From contig NZ_MBEW02000001.1 of the NCBI RefSeq assembly GCF_001693775.2, positions 1 to 64,000 on the forward strand: DNA of 64,000 nt, in the 5' to 3' direction. The position numbers and the translations under genes are program-made. Every line of letters begins with the position of its first letter. The stretch's first letter is position 1. The DNA comes from Criibacterium bergeronii (GTDB taxonomy: Bacteria > Bacillota > Clostridia > Peptostreptococcales > Filifactoraceae). This document shows, piece by piece, positions 9,440 through 20,333 of the stretch. The notes beneath the pieces were generated by a model. The model made no database searches. It was not told where the DNA came from and saw nothing but the letters and a program-made list of their open reading frames with translations.

Positions 9440-9834
9440 TATTTTCTTCCTCCGGTTATAGCAGAATTTATTGATTTAAAATATGATGTTACAGCATCTG
9501 CAATCATAGAATATTGCAAACCGTTTTTGCTTTTATCAAGTTCTTCTGTATCAACATTTACATTGTTACCATCTTCTCTAGTGCTCACTGAGTTATCAGT
9601 AGCTATAAAGGGCTTTTTACTAAAATCTGTAGGTATAGGAATATGCTTACTATTAGTTATAGCACCTCTTAGGTGATACTTTGTGTTTGAATTTGCTAAA
9701 AATTCTTCAAATTTTACATATTTCCTTTTATATCCAGGAGTATTGGCATTAGCTAAATTACCGCTGATAGCTTTATCTCTAAGGGCATAGGCATCCATGG
9801 CAGAGTTTAAACTGTTTAAATATGTATAATCCAT
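9439..9834 (-). CDS. flgB: flagellar basal-body rod protein FlgB
   Basis: This 131-aa proximal rod protein has the axial-protein N-terminus (ALRDKAISGNLANANTPGYK, residues 17-36), the NANTPGYKR motif typical of FlgB. It is the first gene of the flagellar run and starts after AAAGGAGG. There is only a 28-nt gap to the 3' end of the RNase P RNA gene, and I see no separate sigma-A or sigma-D promoter in that gap. Confidence 0.95.
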   Translation of the reverse strand: MDYTYLNSLNSAMDAYALRDKAISGNLANANTPGYKRKYVKFEEFLANSNTKYHLRGAITNSKHIPIPTDFSKKPFIATDNSVSTREDGNNVNVDTEELDKSKNGLQYSMIADAVTSYFKSINSAITGGRK

Positions 9835-9862
9835 AGTGTCCTCCTTTAAGTAAATAAAAAGT

Positions 9863-10188
9863 GAGTAAATCTGTAAGCCGAGTTCTGTATTTGATAGCCA
9901 TCTATCTACTCTAAGAGTTGCCTCTTAGCTCTAGCGACCTACCTTTGGGACATGACGGGCAGCCATTTTTTTATCCCTTCTTGGTCTTGCTTCAAATGGG
10001 GTTTACATAACAAGACAGTCACCTGTCTTTTGGTGAGCTCTTACCTCGCCTTTCCACCCTTACCGTTTTTACGGCGGTATATTTCTGTTGCACTAGCCTT
10101 GGAGTCGCCTCCACCGGACGTTATCCGGCATTTTGCCCTGTGAAGCTCGGACTTTCCTCATATTTCTATGCGACTATCTGATTTACTC
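9863..10188 (-). ncRNA. rnpB: RNase P RNA, type A
   Basis: The catalytic RNA of RNase P, which matures tRNA 5' ends. On the minus strand the conserved 5' core GAGGAAAGTCCGAGCTTC and the 3' core ACAGAACTCGGCTTACAG are both present and can pair in the usual P4 arrangement. The ends pair as a 9-bp P1 (GAGTAAATC with GATTTACTC), which sets the boundaries and gives about 326 nt. The overall architecture looks like type A, usual in Clostridia, rather than the Bacillus type B. Confidence 0.95.
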
Positions 10189-10195
10189 AGAATTC

Positions 10196-10224
10196 ATTAT
10201 ATCATTTTTACTTTTTAAATTCAA
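10196..10224 (-). promoter_or_regulatory. promoter of rnpB
   Basis: The minus strand shows TTGAAT at 10224-10219, a 17-nt spacer and a perfect TATAAT at 10201-10196. Transcription would start about 7 nt before the predicted 5' end of rnpB, close to the mature end. It is a strong sigma-A-like promoter, and no terminator is seen between rnpB and flgB. Confidence 0.8.
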
Positions 10225-10286
10225 TTTATTTGTGTTAAATTATTATAAATTTATGAATTTTTTCATTTTTTTTGCTTTATTTTTTA

Positions 10287-10769
10287 CTAGTTTTTTTCTA
10301 AAAGACAGGTAGCATGAGCGGCTATCCCCTCTTTTTTTCCCTCAAATCCTAGGTGTTCTGTAGTTGTAGCCTTGATGCTTATATTTTCTATTTCTGTGCC
10401 TAAATTTTTGGATATTTTTTTTCGCATATCTTCTATGTGAGGCTTTAGCTTAGGTTCTTGAGCAATCACTATAGAGTCAATATTTACTATTGAGTACCCT
10501 TTTTCTATGATAAGCTCATTTACTTTTTTTAATAGCTCTAGCGAGTCTGCGTTTTTATATGCTGCATCTGTATCCGGAAATAAAACCCCTATATCGCCCA
10601 AGCTAGCTGCTCCAAGTAGAGAGTCTATGATTGCGTGTACTAAAACATCTGCATCTGAATGACCCTCCAACCCTTTTTCATAAGGTATTTTTTGTCCTCC
10701 GATTATAAGGTCTCGACCAGCGACTAATTTATGAACATCGTAACCGACACCTATTCTTAAATTTGTCAT
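10287..10769 (-). CDS. ispF: 2-C-methyl-D-erythritol 2,4-cyclodiphosphate synthase
   Basis: This enzyme cyclises CDP-methylerythritol phosphate in the MEP isoprenoid pathway. The 160-aa protein starts [15 protein letters not shown]; the zinc ligands DVH and the later [20 protein letters not shown] block are intact, and the C-terminal [12 protein letters not shown] motif is present. I chose the ATG at 10769, with GAGG just upstream, over the in-frame TTG at 10781. ispD, often fused or adjacent, is not here. Confidence 0.96.
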   Translation of the reverse strand: MTNLRIGVGYDVHKLVAGRDLIIGGQKIPYEKGLEGHSDADVLVHAIIDSLLGAASLGDIGVLFPDTDAAYKNADSLELLKKVNELIIEKGYSIVNIDSIVIAQEPKLKPHIEDMRKKISKNLGTEIENISIKATTTEHLGFEGKKEGIAAHATCLLEKN

Positions 10770-10796
10770 AGAAATCCTCAAAATTTAAAATTATTT

Positions 10797-11882
10797 TTAT
10801 AATACTTTTGCAAATATCATTCGTCCTGCAGAAGTCTGTAATACAGATGTTACTTCTACGTTTACATCATAGCCAATATATTTTTTACCATTTTCTATAA
10901 CTATCATTGTACCGTCATCTAAATAAGCTATGCCTTGCTGATTTTCCTTACCTTCTTTTAATACTTGGACTATCATTTTTTCACCGGCTACCATTCTGGG
11001 TTTTACAGCATTGGATAAATCATTGATGTTCAGTACCTTTACTCCATGAATTTTTGCAACCTTATTTAGATTATAGTCGTTTGTAACTACTGCTCCCCTT
11101 ATATCTTTAGCTAATTTTATAAGCTTGATGTCCACTTCATCCGCATCATCTAATCTGCTATCATTAATTTCTACTATAATTTTAGGATTGTTTTGTATTT
11201 TATTTAAAATGTCTAGTCCGCGTCTGCCTTTCGCTCTTCTCAAATCATCTGTAGAGTCTGCTATATGCTGCAATTCATGCAATACGAATGTAGGTATTAT
11301 TATTTTCCCATCAATAAAATCTGTTGATAATATCTCTGCTATTCTTCCATCTATTATGACGCTTGTATCAAGTATTTTGTTCGGTGCACCTGAGCTTTTT
11401 TTAGAGGCTTTTTCTTTTGGCATTTTTATATTTTGGAGAAATAAAATTGCCTCATCTTTTTTAATCCTGCCCACATTTATCCCTATATATCCCAAAAATA
11501 TGTATACCGCTATACTAATCGGTACGCCTACATATGGCAACATATCCAGTGGCTTTGTTACAAAATACGCTATAATCATAGCTACAATAAATCCGATTAC
11601 CCCTGTTATTAATTCATTAGACGGTATCAACAGAACCTCTTTTTGAATATAATTTGCTATTTTTTGAGCTCTTTTCAATAGGAATGGGGATATTATATAA
11701 AATATGATTCCAAATAATAGTACAAAAAAAATGGCAATACCTATTGAATAATTTAAAAATAATTGCGACTTGATTTTGAATTCTTGCATTAGCTGGCTTA
11801 TTAAGAAATAAATGAGATACCCAACCGGCATTCCAGCCAATGCTATAAATAATTTTAACGCTCTTTTTATCAATTTAATCAC
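10797..11882 (-). CDS. yacL: PIN and TRAM domain membrane protein (YacL family)
   Basis: This 361-aa protein has four predicted membrane helices in residues 1-140. A PIN nuclease-like domain starting ILDTSVIIDGRIAEIL (first acidic residue Asp in LDTS) follows, and a C-terminal TRAM domain (about residues 295-360) predicted to bind RNA. The B. subtilis homologue YacL lies in the same clp-radA-disA-yacL-isp region. Its biological role is not established. It is a downstream partner of radA (16-nt gap). Confidence 0.88.
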   Translation of the reverse strand: MIKLIKRALKLFIALAGMPVGYLIYFLISQLMQEFKIKSQLFLNYSIGIAIFFVLLFGIIFYIISPFLLKRAQKIANYIQKEVLLIPSNELITGVIGFIVAMIIAYFVTKPLDMLPYVGVPISIAVYIFLGYIGINVGRIKKDEAILFLQNIKMPKEKASKKSSGAPNKILDTSVIIDGRIAEILSTDFIDGKIIIPTFVLHELQHIADSTDDLRRAKGRRGLDILNKIQNNPKIIVEINDSRLDDADEVDIKLIKLAKDIRGAVVTNDYNLNKVAKIHGVKVLNINDLSNAVKPRMVAGEKMIVQVLKEGKENQQGIAYLDDGTMIVIENGKKYIGYDVNVEVTSVLQTSAGRMIFAKVL

Positions 11883-11898
11883 TTCCTTTCTATAAAAA

Positions 11899-13296
11899 TT
11901 ATTTTTTCTCAGATTTTTCTAAGGCTTCGCTAAATAAGCTATTAATATCCGATACTCCCTTAACTTCTATTTTTATATCCTTGTCTTTTAATTTTTTTAT
12001 GTCATTGAAATTGTTTTTAGGGACTATTATTCTTTCAAATCCCATTTTTTGAGCTTCGATTACTCTTTCTTTTACAAAGCTGACACCTCTAAGCTCTCCT
12101 GTAAGGCCTATTTCTCCGCAAACTACTGTAAGCGGTTTAACAGGTCTATTTGTATAACTAGATACAACTGATAAAACTATGCCGGCATCTATAAATGGTT
12201 CAGTAATTCTAATTCCGCCCGCTAAATTGACATAGACATCATAAGACGAAATTGCTACCCTTGAATATTTTTCAATTACCGCTAATAGCATATTTAATCG
12301 GTTAAAATCTGTACCTGTGCTGGTTCTTCTTGGTGATGGAAAATTTGTCGATAGCACCAAGGACTGTATTTCAATGAGCATAGGTCTTGTACCTTCAACT
12401 GTACCGGCAACTGCCACTCCAGGATTATTTTTATTTTCACCTAATAGCATTTTTGACGGGTTACTTACTTCTATTAGTCCTTTATCTGTCATTTCAAAAA
12501 CACCAAGCTCATTTGTAGAACCAAATCTGTTTTTTACAGCTCTAATCATTCTGTATGGACTGTATTTTTCCCCCTCAAAGTAAAGCACTGTATCCACTAA
12601 ATGCTCTAACACTCTTGGTCCGGCAATTGCTCCATCTTTTGTAACATGACCTACTATAAAGCAGCATATGTCTTTTCCCTTGCAAAGCTTCATCAACCTG
12701 TTTGCAATATCTTTTACCTGAGAAACTGAGCCCGGTAAAGAGTCCAGTGTCGTTGATGAAATTGTTTGAATTGAGTCTATAATTATTACATTCGGCTTTA
12801 ATTCGGAAATTGTGGTTTCAATTGTCTCTAGGTTAGTCTGCGACATTATTAATAGGTCATTATCTTCACTAAATAGTCTATTTGCTCTTAATTTTATCTG
12901 ACTGAGTGATTCCTCCGCTGAAACATATAACACTTTTTTCTTAGAGGAAATGTTGTGAGAAAGTTGGAGAAGTATTGTAGATTTTCCAATGCCTGGGTCT
13001 CCACCTATCAGAACTAAAGAGCCGCTTACTATACCACCGCCCAATACTCTATCAAATTCACTTATGCCGGTTGAAAATCTTGAATATTCCACGCCTTTTA
13101 TTTCGCTAAGTTTCATAGGAGTGGTGTCCTTGCCAAGATTTAAAAGCGTGGCTTGTTTTTGTGCTTTTTCCATTGCATCTGATACAACTTCTTCGACAAA
13201 TGAACCTATTTCATGGCATTTAGGGCATATCCCCCACCACTTGGATGTTGAATATCCGCAATTACTGCACACATATTTTGTTTTTAGCTTTGCCAT
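11899..13296 (-). CDS. radA: DNA repair protein RadA
   Basis: This 465-aa RecA-like branch-migration helicase works in recombination. In order: an N-terminal four-cysteine zinc finger (CSNCGY...CPKCHE), a RecA core with Walker A GGDPGIGKSTILLQ (about residue 92), the RadA-specific KNRFGS motif, and a C-terminal Lon-protease-like domain (AGGIRITEPFIDAGI). Length is typical. Its ATG shares one base with the clpC stop codon (TAATG), so the two are likely translationally coupled. Confidence 0.97.
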   Translation of the reverse strand: MAKLKTKYVCSNCGYSTSKWWGICPKCHEIGSFVEEVVSDAMEKAQKQATLLNLGKDTTPMKLSEIKGVEYSRFSTGISEFDRVLGGGIVSGSLVLIGGDPGIGKSTILLQLSHNISSKKKVLYVSAEESLSQIKLRANRLFSEDNDLLIMSQTNLETIETTISELKPNVIIIDSIQTISSTTLDSLPGSVSQVKDIANRLMKLCKGKDICCFIVGHVTKDGAIAGPRVLEHLVDTVLYFEGEKYSPYRMIRAVKNRFGSTNELGVFEMTDKGLIEVSNPSKMLLGENKNNPGVAVAGTVEGTRPMLIEIQSLVLSTNFPSPRRTSTGTDFNRLNMLLAVIEKYSRVAISSYDVYVNLAGGIRITEPFIDAGIVLSVVSSYTNRPVKPLTVVCGEIGLTGELRGVSFVKERVIEAQKMGFERIIVPKNNFNDIKKLKDKDIKIEVKGVSDINSLFSEALEKSEKK

Positions 13297-15761
13297 TATC
13301 CCTCTTTTTCTACTACGTTAAAGTCGAATTTATCTTCATTTGCAGTTATTTGAACTGTATTTTTTGGTTTAATTTCTTCTAATAGAATTTTTTGTGCCAA
13401 CACATCTTCTATATTAGTCTGTATTGCACGATTTAGCGGTCTTGCTCCATATTCTTCACTAAAGCCTATTTTAACAAGTAGCTCCACTGCCTTTTCATCT
13501 ATATCAATTAAAATCTGTTTTTCGGTCAATCTGTCTTGAAGTTTTTCAACCAACAATTTAATAATTTTGCCTACATCTTCTCTGCTGAGTTGTCTAAAGC
13601 TGATTATTTCGTCAACCCTGTTTAAAAATTCGGCTTTAAAATATTTTTTTAAAGCATTTTTAAATTCTTGGTCTTTTTCCACCTGATTGGATTTTTCATC
13701 AATATTTGAAAACCCTAATATGTTTTTATTCATAATTTTAGTTGCACCAAGGTTCGATGTCATGATTATTATTGTATTTTTAAAATCTACTTTTACTCCT
13801 TTAGAGTCTGTAAGCGTGCCTTCATCCAAAATTTGTAACAATAGGTTAAAAATTTCCGGATGTGCTTTTTCTATCTCATCAAACAAAACTATAGAGTATG
13901 GTTTTTTCAAAACTTGCTCTGTAAGCTGTCCTCCTTCCTTATGCCCTACATATCCGGGAGGTGAGCCTATTATTTTTGTAGCATCGAAGGGCTGTGAGTA
14001 TTCGCTCATATCCAGTCTTATTAGAGAATTTTCATCGTCAAAAAGCTGTCTTGCCAAAGCTTTTGCAAGCTCTGTCTTGCCCACACCAGTTGGACCTATA
14101 AAAATAAATGAACCTATCGGTTTTCTTGGGTCTTTTATTCCTGTCCTTGACCTTTTTATAGCTCTAGATACACTGTCTACCGCACTTTTTTGTCCAATAA
14201 TTTGTCTTGCAAGCTCTGTATCTATCGATAAAATCTTTTTGGTTTCACTTTTACTAATTTTTTCTACCGGAATACCTGTAACGATACTTATTGTAGCTGC
14301 TATATCTTCACTTCTTATGCTGGATTGCAAATCGTATTTTTCTATATCAGCGGATTCGTAAATGGAAAGCTCTGCAGCTAAGTCATCTAATTTTTTTTCC
14401 ATATCTTTTTTTAATCTGGAGACATCTTCTTCATGTAAATGCTTTAGGTTGTCTTCTATATTTCTTGTCTGTTTTACTATATCCCTGATTTTTAAATAGG
14501 TTTCATTCCTTGATACTACTTTGGAGGCTGCTGTTTCATCTAATATGTCAATTGCAGAGTCAGGTAGAAATTTAGTAGAGAGATATCTCTTTGAATATTT
14601 TACAGCATATTCTATTGTGTCCTTTGGTATATCAAGGTCATAATAGTCCTGTAATGTAGATATATTGCCAGCAATCATTGAGATTGCCTGCTCAATGCTT
14701 GGTTCATTCAAATCTACCTCTTGTAGCCTTCTTTTTAAATCATGGTCTCTAAAAATATATCTTTTATAATCTGATGTAGAGCATACACCTATTATTTTTA
14801 TCTGTTTATCTACAAGTGCCTGCTTTAACATATTGCCTGCCTCTGCTGTATTTTCCTGACTAGCTATTATCGACAAGCTTTGAAAATTATCTATGAAAAT
14901 TATAGTCTTACTTCTATTTTTAATTTCTTCTAATAATTTCCCTATACGTTCTTCCAGCTCACCCTTATACTTTGTGCCTGAAATTACCTTCGATACATCT
15001 AATTGAAGTATTTCATTATGTTTTAAAAACTCAGGCACTTCATTTTTGACTATTTTTTGTGCCAAGCCATAGATTAGAGCTGTTTTTCCTACTCCGCTTT
15101 CGCCTACGATAAGTGGGGTGTTTTTTTCTCTGCGTGCCAATATGTGTGTTACTCTTTCTATTTCTGCATCACGCATAGTGATTATATCTAGTTGATTTTC
15201 TTTAGCAAGATGTGTAATATTTTTTGTAAATTTTTCTAGCTCTCCCTCTTTTTTTTCTTGGGGTGTTTTAAATCCATTTTCTCCTTGTCCGTCTAAATTC
15301 GGCTGTCCTACTTTATATAGCTGTGCCAAATCAATTTTATTTTTATAGTCTATTATTTCTCTTTCAACGTAGTCATCATATATGTCATTTTTATTAAGTA
15401 TATATTTTGCTAAATTGTTGTTTTTAAGAATAGAAAGCAGTACGTGCTCAAGTCCTACATTGTTAAACCCCAGTTGTCTTGACAAAGTAATAGAGTCTTC
15501 AAATATCTTTTTTATATTATCTGAGTATGTGAACATATTTTGCAAGGACTTTCCCTTAGGGTTTAATTTTAACACTTGCTCTGTCACAAAATCAGAGTCT
15601 AATCCATTTCTAAGCAGTATCTTGTCTATTAAAAAATTGTCATCTTGTTTTGCCAAAACTATCAATAAATGTTCGCTGTCAACTATATTGTGATATAGTC
15701 CGCTTGCCTCTTGAGCACTGAGATTAAGTAATCTTTTGCTAAAGGATGTGAAAGTCTCCAT
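13296..15761 (-). CDS. clpC: AAA+ unfoldase ClpC
   Basis: This 821-aa Hsp100 chaperone feeds proteins to ClpP. It has an N-terminal repeat domain (residues 1-145), AAA+ module 1 with Walker A VGESGVGKTALI, a middle coiled segment near residues 430-470 and AAA+ module 2 with GPTGVGKTELAKAL and Walker B VLFDEIEKAH. The IGF-type ClpP-docking loop is likely the ILGFS around residue 685. The usual upstream ctsR-mcsA-mcsB genes are missing: mnmA is upstream instead, so arginine-phosphate control is not evident from this locus. Confidence 0.93.
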   Translation of the reverse strand: METFTSFSKRLLNLSAQEASGLYHNIVDSEHLLIVLAKQDDNFLIDKILLRNGLDSDFVTEQVLKLNPKGKSLQNMFTYSDNIKKIFEDSITLSRQLGFNNVGLEHVLLSILKNNNLAKYILNKNDIYDDYVEREIIDYKNKIDLAQLYKVGQPNLDGQGENGFKTPQEKKEGELEKFTKNITHLAKENQLDIITMRDAEIERVTHILARREKNTPLIVGESGVGKTALIYGLAQKIVKNEVPEFLKHNEILQLDVSKVISGTKYKGELEERIGKLLEEIKNRSKTIIFIDNFQSLSIIASQENTAEAGNMLKQALVDKQIKIIGVCSTSDYKRYIFRDHDLKRRLQEVDLNEPSIEQAISMIAGNISTLQDYYDLDIPKDTIEYAVKYSKRYLSTKFLPDSAIDILDETAASKVVSRNETYLKIRDIVKQTRNIEDNLKHLHEEDVSRLKKDMEKKLDDLAAELSIYESADIEKYDLQSSIRSEDIAATISIVTGIPVEKISKSETKKILSIDTELARQIIGQKSAVDSVSRAIKRSRTGIKDPRKPIGSFIFIGPTGVGKTELAKALARQLFDDENSLIRLDMSEYSQPFDATKIIGSPPGYVGHKEGGQLTEQVLKKPYSIVLFDEIEKAHPEIFNLLLQILDEGTLTDSKGVKVDFKNTIIIMTSNLGATKIMNKNILGFSNIDEKSNQVEKDQEFKNALKKYFKAEFLNRVDEIISFRQLSREDVGKIIKLLVEKLQDRLTEKQILIDIDEKAVELLVKIGFSEEYGARPLNRAIQTNIEDVLAQKILLEEIKPKNTVQITANEDKFDFNVVEKEG

Positions 15762-15865
15762 ATATTCACCCCCTATTTGAATTTTTTTATAATGTGAATA
15801 GAAATCATAAGGTATAATTAATTATAGTGACGATTATTTAATTAATGTTTAATTTAGTTACCGGT

Positions 15866-17005
<1,140 letters not shown>

Positions 17006-17153
17006 CTATATTTATGGTTTAAATAAGTACCAATGAATTTTTAAATATCATTTCTATTATATCATAAGAAGTGAGTTTTACAATATTTGTTATTCTTTTT
17101 TTTATGCAAATTGCAATAGATTAAGTTGATAAATATTTTGAAATTTTTTTGTG

Positions 17154-17190
17154 AAAAAACCAAGTCCATTTGTAAAACAGACTTGGTTTT
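17154..17190 (-). terminator. intrinsic terminator after the ABC-transporter operon
   Basis: AAAACCAAGTC at 17156-17166 pairs with GACTTGGTTTT at 17180-17190, an 11-bp stem. T-runs lie on both sides, so it may work in both directions. It is about 90 nt past the end of the unknown protein at 17281-18054. The rest of the 16994-17280 gap is A+T-rich with no gene visible. Confidence 0.8.
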
Positions 17191-17280
17191 GATTTAGAAT
17201 TGATTACTTAATTTTCTGACTACTAAATATCTTTGTCATTGTTTTTTCGGTCGATAATAGAGTTTTTTACATCTTTAATA

Positions 17281-18054
17281 TTAATCTTCAAGTATAGTGC
17301 CATCGTCTCCATAATTTTTAGTTTCTGTGATGTACTCAATTTTATATTTATTGTAGCTTTTGTCTTTATTCGGCACAATTCTAAGAGTATTTTGTATTGT
17401 ACTAGTGAAAGTTTCGCCTTCTTTTTTCTCGTCTATTATTTTTTTTGTGACAAATTTATTCATTATAGCTCTTGTGTCAAAATATCTGTTGTCAAGATTT
17501 GCATAGGCTACTATTTCGCCTTTTCTAATCAATAATACTATTGCGTCTACGGACAAGTCAAACTTGCTATATCCATCTTTATCCTTTGATATTACATTTG
17601 GAATTATTTTTTTATCAGGCATTAAGCCTTTAAATATTTTTTTGTATTTCGGGTCGGAAAGCGGAACTTCATTTTTTACATCAAATTTAATATTTCTAGG
17701 ATTTGTTATTTTATTATTTTCCATAAATGTTTTTAGGTCTGTCTGATTGGTTACAGCATATTCATAATTACCTCTATGCCACTCACTAAACGATTGATTG
17801 AACGAAAAATATCTGTTGTAATCATCAAGGTCTTGCTGTGATAAATCAATTCTCACAAATAATGTATCAAATAAATCACTGTTTAGGCGGTCTGTAAAAT
17901 CATATCCTCTGTTTTTAGCTATGTTGTCATAAGCTAAGTCCTCTGACAGCTCATTTGCGTAATAATGTTCTAACGGATTTTTATAGAAAAATGCTAAGCT
18001 CATTGCAACATATAATATAAAGAGAGCTAAGATTATTATACTATTTTTTTTCAT
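17281..18054 (-). CDS. unrecognised membrane-anchored protein of the ABC operon
   Basis: This 257-aa protein has one membrane segment near the N-terminus (residues 5-23), then a hydrophilic, presumably extracellular, part of about 230 residues rich in Asp, Asn, Lys and Tyr. No cysteine lipobox and no familiar motif. It starts 11 nt after the permease gene with a GGGGGT ribosome binding site, and the terminator follows it, so it is the last gene of the GntR-ATPase-permease operon. A role with that exporter is inferred from position only. Confidence 0.75.
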   Translation of the reverse strand: MKKNSIIILALFILYVAMSLAFFYKNPLEHYYANELSEDLAYDNIAKNRGYDFTDRLNSDLFDTLFVRIDLSQQDLDDYNRYFSFNQSFSEWHRGNYEYAVTNQTDLKTFMENNKITNPRNIKFDVKNEVPLSDPKYKKIFKGLMPDKKIIPNVISKDKDGYSKFDLSVDAIVLLIRKGEIVAYANLDNRYFDTRAIMNKFVTKKIIDEKKEGETFTSTIQNTLRIVPNKDKSYNKYKIEYITETKNYGDDGTILED

Positions 18055-18065
18055 CTTTTTACCCC

Positions 18066-19052
18066 CTATATAGCTCTTTTGTTATTAATCAAATATTTCG
18101 GTATAAAATAACCCGCCAAGCTACCTAGTACCAATCCAATTGATTTGTTAATTAAAGTAAATGATGAAACAGAGTAAAGCATAGCCTCAAATATTATGCC
18201 TCCAAGAAGAGCCATGCAGATGAAAAATCCTACTTTAAACACCGGCTCTGTCCACTTAAATGTCAAAAACTCACCGTTTTTTTCCATCTTATACATTTCA
18301 AATAATATATATCCAGCAAAAAGATATAAGATGCAGTATGCTAAAAGCACATATTTAGAAGTCAACTCTGATGCTACATAAAATAACTGTGCTGAAGGGG
18401 TCACCCTTGATATGATTTGCCCAAGCTGGTTGTCTATTGCATCTCCTCCTTTAATAAATGCAATTATTAATGCGTATATACCAAAAGGCATAGCTGAAAA
18501 TATTGTGCCACAAATTAAAGACGCTGCTGTAGAGCCAAATAGCATCGATATCATCACAAAATAACTAAATATAGTTAATTTTATTATAATTCCGGTTATA
18601 AACATCTGCAAGGTTTCATTAAGATATATTACAGAGCTGATAAGCGGATTTGTAGAAACTATCATATATGTCAAAAAATACATAACTATTGATGGTAGTA
18701 TAAACAACACCATACCAGTGATAATTTTTGTAGCATAAATTTGCAACCTTGAAAATGGTGCTGTAACTAATACTTCAATAGTCTTACTGTTTTTTTCTGC
18801 TGAAAAAAGCATTAAGCTGGCGGCAATCATAAATATAGCTTCCACAAATATAAAGCTTGGATTGGCAAAATTTCTGTATGTATTTACAAAATTATACATA
18901 TCAATATTGCCTGAGGTTATATCCATTATTATCTGCAAACTTCTGAACGGAAAATAAAATGCCAAGTATACAAAATTTACAACAGCTAATACTGAAAGTG
19001 TTTTTACTTCTTTTTTGAACAAAGTTATATTAAATAGTGACTTGTTTGACAT
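18066..19052 (-). CDS. ABC-2 type transporter permease
   Basis: This protein of about 328 aa has six or more membrane helices (for example around residues 15-40, 60-85, 100-125, 160-190 and 210-235) in ABC-2 arrangement. A segment near residue 75-100 (LMLFSAEKNSKTIEVLVTAP) is typical of gliding/Nos-type ABC-2 permeases. I chose the ATG at 19052 because GGGAGGTG lies 6 nt upstream; its start lies inside the ATPase gene (23-nt overlap). The substrate is unknown. Confidence 0.88.
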   Translation of the reverse strand: MSNKSLFNITLFKKEVKTLSVLAVVNFVYLAFYFPFRSLQIIMDITSGNIDMYNFVNTYRNFANPSFIFVEAIFMIAASLMLFSAEKNSKTIEVLVTAPFSRLQIYATKIITGMVLFILPSIVMYFLTYMIVSTNPLISSVIYLNETLQMFITGIIIKLTIFSYFVMISMLFGSTAASLICGTIFSAMPFGIYALIIAFIKGGDAIDNQLGQIISRVTPSAQLFYVASELTSKYVLLAYCILYLFAGYILFEMYKMEKNGEFLTFKWTEPVFKVGFFICMALLGGIIFEAMLYSVSSFTLINKSIGLVLGSLAGYFIPKYLINNKRAI

Positions 19053-19926
19053 AATTTTCACCTCCCATAGCATATATAAATATTTCTTCCAAGGTCATAT
19101 CCATTTTTTCTACCAGTACAGGATGAAATGGTATGCTGGCTTGCTTGAATACTTCAAAGTCCATATCAACTATTATTTCGTAAACCTTTCCATATTGACG
19201 GGTGATGTTCGGATTGAATTTTTGTTTAAATTCCTCTGTCATTTCACCCTCAAAGGCAATCTGTACCTTTTTATATTTTGTCTTTAACTCTTCCATTTCT
19301 TTAGTCATTTTAATTTCGCCCTTGTCCATAAAGGCGACTGTATCGCTTATCTGCTCCAGCTCTGAAATGTTATGCGTGGATATCAGTATGCTTGTGCCTC
19401 TTGAGATTACATCTTGCACAATCAGATTAAGCACCTCACGTCTTATGAATGGGTCTAGTCCTGATGTAGGCTCATCCATCAGTATTATTTTCGGCATACA
19501 AGAAAGTGCTATAAGTATGCTGAGCTGAGTTTTCATACCTTTTGATAATTGTTTTATTTTTTTCTTATCAGAAAAAGTAAATACTTCTCTAAGTGTCTGA
19601 TATCTTTTGTCACTCCAAGTAGGATAGATATGGCTGTAAAATTCTCTCATATCCTTTACAGTGAAGTTGTTATAAAACATTATGTTATCGGGCACATAAT
19701 AAATATTTTCTCTTGCCTTGGCATTGTCGCTTACGTTTAAGCCATCTAAGGTGACTACTCCTGCATCAGGTCTGTAGATACCACATAATAATTTTATAAG
19801 CGTGGTCTTGCCCGCACCGTTTGCTCCTATTAGTCCAAAAATTGAGCTTTCCTTTAGCTCTAAATTTACATTTTTTATAACAGGTGCGACATCGTATGCC
19901 TTGGATAAATTTGACGCACTTATCAT
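19030..19926 (-). CDS. ABC transporter ATP-binding protein (ABC-2 exporter)
   Basis: This 298-aa ATPase has Walker A GLIGANGAGKTTLIKLL at about residues 32-48, signature QLSKGMKTQLSILIAL near 128, Walker B ILMDEPTSGLDP and the switch His in ISTHNISELEQI. The signature is LSKG rather than LSGG, common in YtrB-like exporters regulated by GntR proteins. The ATG overlaps the regulator's stop codon by 4 nt (ATGA). Confidence 0.94.
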   Translation of the reverse strand: MISASNLSKAYDVAPVIKNVNLELKESSIFGLIGANGAGKTTLIKLLCGIYRPDAGVVTLDGLNVSDNAKARENIYYVPDNIMFYNNFTVKDMREFYSHIYPTWSDKRYQTLREVFTFSDKKKIKQLSKGMKTQLSILIALSCMPKIILMDEPTSGLDPFIRREVLNLIVQDVISRGTSILISTHNISELEQISDTVAFMDKGEIKMTKEMEELKTKYKKVQIAFEGEMTEEFKQKFNPNITRQYGKVYEIIVDMDFEVFKQASIPFHPVLVEKMDMTLEEIFIYAMGGENYVKQVTI

Positions 19927-20333
19927 ATATTTTCCTCCTTAGTTTGACTGTTTGGTACTTGTTGTCCTTTATCATAGGTTTCGCTGACTATTTTTACCAA
20001 TTCGTCTTTGTCTATATCTAAATACATACACTCTAAGACAACTTGTTTTAACATTTCTCTTATCTTTTCCATGCTAACCTCTTTATTTATTGCCTTTATA
20101 GTTGGATTTATAAAACTTCCTTGACCTCTTTTTACATAAATTATGCCCTGTCTTTCAAGCTCCTGATAAGCTTTTTGCACTGTGTTTGGATTTATGGTCA
20201 TTTGCTGTGATAACTCTCTTACCGATGGTAATTTTTCATCAGCTCTCAGCACACCGTTTAAGCTCAAGTGCTTTACGGAGTTTATAATCTGCTCATATAT
20301 GGGAACTCTACTCCTTACATCAATTTCAATCAA
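19923..20333 (-). CDS. GntR-family repressor, YtrA subfamily
   Basis: This 136-aa protein has an N-terminal winged helix (PIYEQIINSVKHL...LPSVRELSQQMTINPNTVQKAYQ, ending in the wing GQGSF) and a short C-terminal dimerisation tail, as in YtrA. Such regulators control the ABC transporter encoded beside them. Its start is TTG, overlapping the stop of the upstream peptide gene (TTGA), with GGAGGTG 6 nt upstream. The promoter of this operon holds a palindrome that is a likely operator. Confidence 0.92.
   Translation of the reverse strand: MIEIDVRSRVPIYEQIINSVKHLSLNGVLRADEKLPSVRELSQQMTINPNTVQKAYQELERQGIIYVKRGQGSFINPTIKAINKEVSMEKIREMLKQVVLECMYLDIDKDELVKIVSETYDKGQQVPNSQTKEENI

Noticed and set aside
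13687..14361. Open frame of 224 codons on the plus strand
   Set aside because: It lies wholly opposite clpC, has no ribosome binding site and a composition typical of a mirrored coding strand.
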